A stretch of 64,000 nt of DNA, taken from a virus. Numbering within the stretch: position 1 is the stretch's first letter; each line of letters opens with the position of its first letter. The translations under genes and the position numbers were made by a program. Shown here piece after piece: positions 63,190 through 64,000 of this stretch. The stretch spans positions 124,001 through 188,000 of IMG/VR virus record IMGVR_UViG_3300024520_000047; one strand, written 5' to 3'. The notes under the pieces were generated by a model. The model worked only from the letters and a program-made list of their open reading frames with translations. It was not told the DNA's origin and searched no databases.

Positions 63190-63426
63190 ATGTATTACAT
63201 AGCAATTGTCGCATTTGAAACTGGGGTAATAGATAATCAAGGAAACCCAAAAATTAAAAAATTTAAATATATTGTAGAATCAGAATCAGTATATGAAGCT
63301 ACTGAAAGATTAAGTCACTACTTAAGTGAAGATACTAGAGATTCCGAAATTGTTTCTTTAGTTAAAGCTCCCTATGAAGATATTTTACACCCAACTTTAA
63401 CACCAAAATATTATAGTAATGTTTAA
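63190..63426 (+). CDS. DUF4494-like small protein
   Basis: This 78-residue protein (MYYIAIVAFETGVIDNQGN, then KKFKYIVESESVYEATERLSHYL, then SEIVSLVKAPYEDIL) matches my memory of the DUF4494 family of Bacteroidota and their phages: a strand, a basic strand ending in a V-x-x-A/E-x-x-A-T-E-R helix, and a final strand. Function is unknown. It fits the Bacteroidota host inference. It overlaps the next gene's start by 8 nt. Confidence 0.5.
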   Translation: MYYIAIVAFETGVIDNQGNPKIKKFKYIVESESVYEATERLSHYLSEDTRDSEIVSLVKAPYEDILHPTLTPKYYSNV

Positions 63427-64000
63427 AAACATCAATAAACTACTTTTTTTAAATATGGAAACTGTTCCATTATCTAAATGTTATGAAGACTTTAGGGATG
63501 ATTACCCTCACCATTATAAATTATGGGTAGAAAGTATTGGAAAAATGTCACACACTAAGGACCAATCGAATCAAAAAAATTTTGACGAGGATACTTCGTG
63601 GATACCCGAGTTTAGTAAAATAATCAGTATTAGTATCGGATTCGTAACTCCAGATGGTGAAAGACATATAAAATCATTTATTTATCACGACGAAAAAAAA
63701 TTATTATTAGAATTAAAAGAAACTTTAGAAAAAGTAGAAAAATTAGGTTTTGACATTTGTGGTCATAATATAAAAAAATTCCATTTACCTTTTATTAATA
63801 AACGAATGATTATTAATGGTATAACACCCCCTAAAATATTGCCTAAATATGACGATAAACCTTGGGAAACAAGAGTAATAGACCTTAAAGAAATGTGGAA
63901 TGTTGGGTACTATAAATCTTATACAACTTTAGATTTGATAATGTTTTCATTAGATTTAGAGCCTAAAAACATAGTAAAAGCTAAAGAGACTATCTTTTCC
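63419..64000 (+). CDS. Degenerate 3'-5' exonuclease-like protein (partial, runs off window)
   Basis: The frame is open from ATG at 63419 to the window end (194 codons). The sequence follows the predicted PolB-like 3'-5' exonucleases of Bacteroidota: LLFLNMETVPLSKCYEDFRD, then KIISISIGFVTPDGERH, then GFDICGHNIKKFHLPF. In that family the first motif is normally DxE (LDIETV) and the second NxxxFDxP. Here the first Asp is Asn (residue 12) and the second Asp is His (residue 122); the Glu (14) remains. The active site therefore looks crippled. The third motif would lie beyond 64000. Confidence 0.6.
   Translation, partial: MFKNINKLLFLNMETVPLSKCYEDFRDDYPHHYKLWVESIGKMSHTKDQSNQKNFDEDTSWIPEFSKIISISIGFVTPDGERHIKSFIYHDEKKLLLELKETLEKVEKLGFDICGHNIKKFHLPFINKRMIINGITPPKILPKYDDKPWETRVIDLKEMWNVGYYKSYTTLDLIMFSLDLEPKNIVKAKETIFS

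Noticed and set aside
1-64000. tRNA genes, CRISPR arrays, insertion sequences, integrase or attachment sites
   Set aside because: Looked for by eye and none seen. Short A/T repeats are explained by base composition. A tRNA scan would be needed to exclude a diverged tRNA.

Overview
This window is part of the genome of a contractile-tailed (myovirus) phage with a T4-type gene set. It carries baseplate wedge proteins like T4 gp6, gp25 and gp53, a tail tube (gp19-like), a tail sheath (gp18-like), neck proteins, a family B DNA polymerase, a gp41-like helicase, UvsX-like recombinase, a gp32-like ssDNA-binding protein and an RNase H-type 5' nuclease. The DNA is very AT-rich and genes are packed tightly. 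Most start codons lack a clear Shine-Dalgarno sequence and sit behind A-rich leaders. Several small genes resemble families I associate with Bacteroidota (DUF5522-like, DUF4494-like, a Bacteroidetes-type 3'-5' exonuclease). I therefore infer a Bacteroidota, probably flavobacterial, host; no host gene in the window proves it. The window starts inside a baseplate gene and ends inside an exonuclease-like gene, so neither end of the genome is seen.

Layout. 1-1866: gp6-like and gp25-like baseplate wedge proteins (minus strand). 1902-2476: three small genes (Smr-like, DUF5522-like, zinc ribbon). 2454-9795: replication and nucleotide operon on the minus strand, read as ssDNA-binding protein, UvsX, CDGSH iron-sulfur protein, FKBP isomerase, 5' nuclease, unknown, helicase, B12-dependent ribonucleotide reductase. 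9896-10856: an acidic coiled-coil protein and a small protein. 10924-26073: baseplate and tail core, read as two tail-assembly-chaperone-like genes, tape measure, a 1696-residue baseplate protein with an OmpA-like domain, a gp53/LysM-like protein and a 2176-residue protein ending in a T7-lysozyme-like amidase. 26140-29931: a Mom-like protein, the tail tube, a P-loop kinase flanked by two HAD phosphatase-like proteins, and an acidic protein. 29954-39134: sheath, a small ribbon-helix-helix protein, gp15-, gp14- and gp13-like neck and tail-completion proteins, a SNF2 helicase and an S74-chaperone fibre protein. 39111-41831: DNA polymerase. 41927-59324: about 17 kb of fibre and lectin-like adhesion genes. 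59375-61844: a plus-strand operon of small proteins including a stand-alone WYL-like domain. 61952-64000: a glycosyltransferase, a DUF4494-like protein and a degenerate 3'-5' exonuclease.

The most unusual content is the adhesion region: four translationally coupled single-domain lectin-like genes, three multi-domain LamG-like genes sharing one C-terminal tail, and two fibres sharing a repeated ELWVS/ISGCSPVTIG module. Together they look like a diversifying host-recognition system. A second theme is a set of unrelated proteins (HAD phosphatase, kinase, WYL-like protein, acidic proteins) whose N-termini end in an (L/I)xE motif, resembling T4 capsid-targeting leaders cleaved by the prohead protease; they may be packaged and injected. 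A third is a recurrent ATATTTAT(A/T) motif upstream of many operons on both strands, probably this phage's own promoter element.
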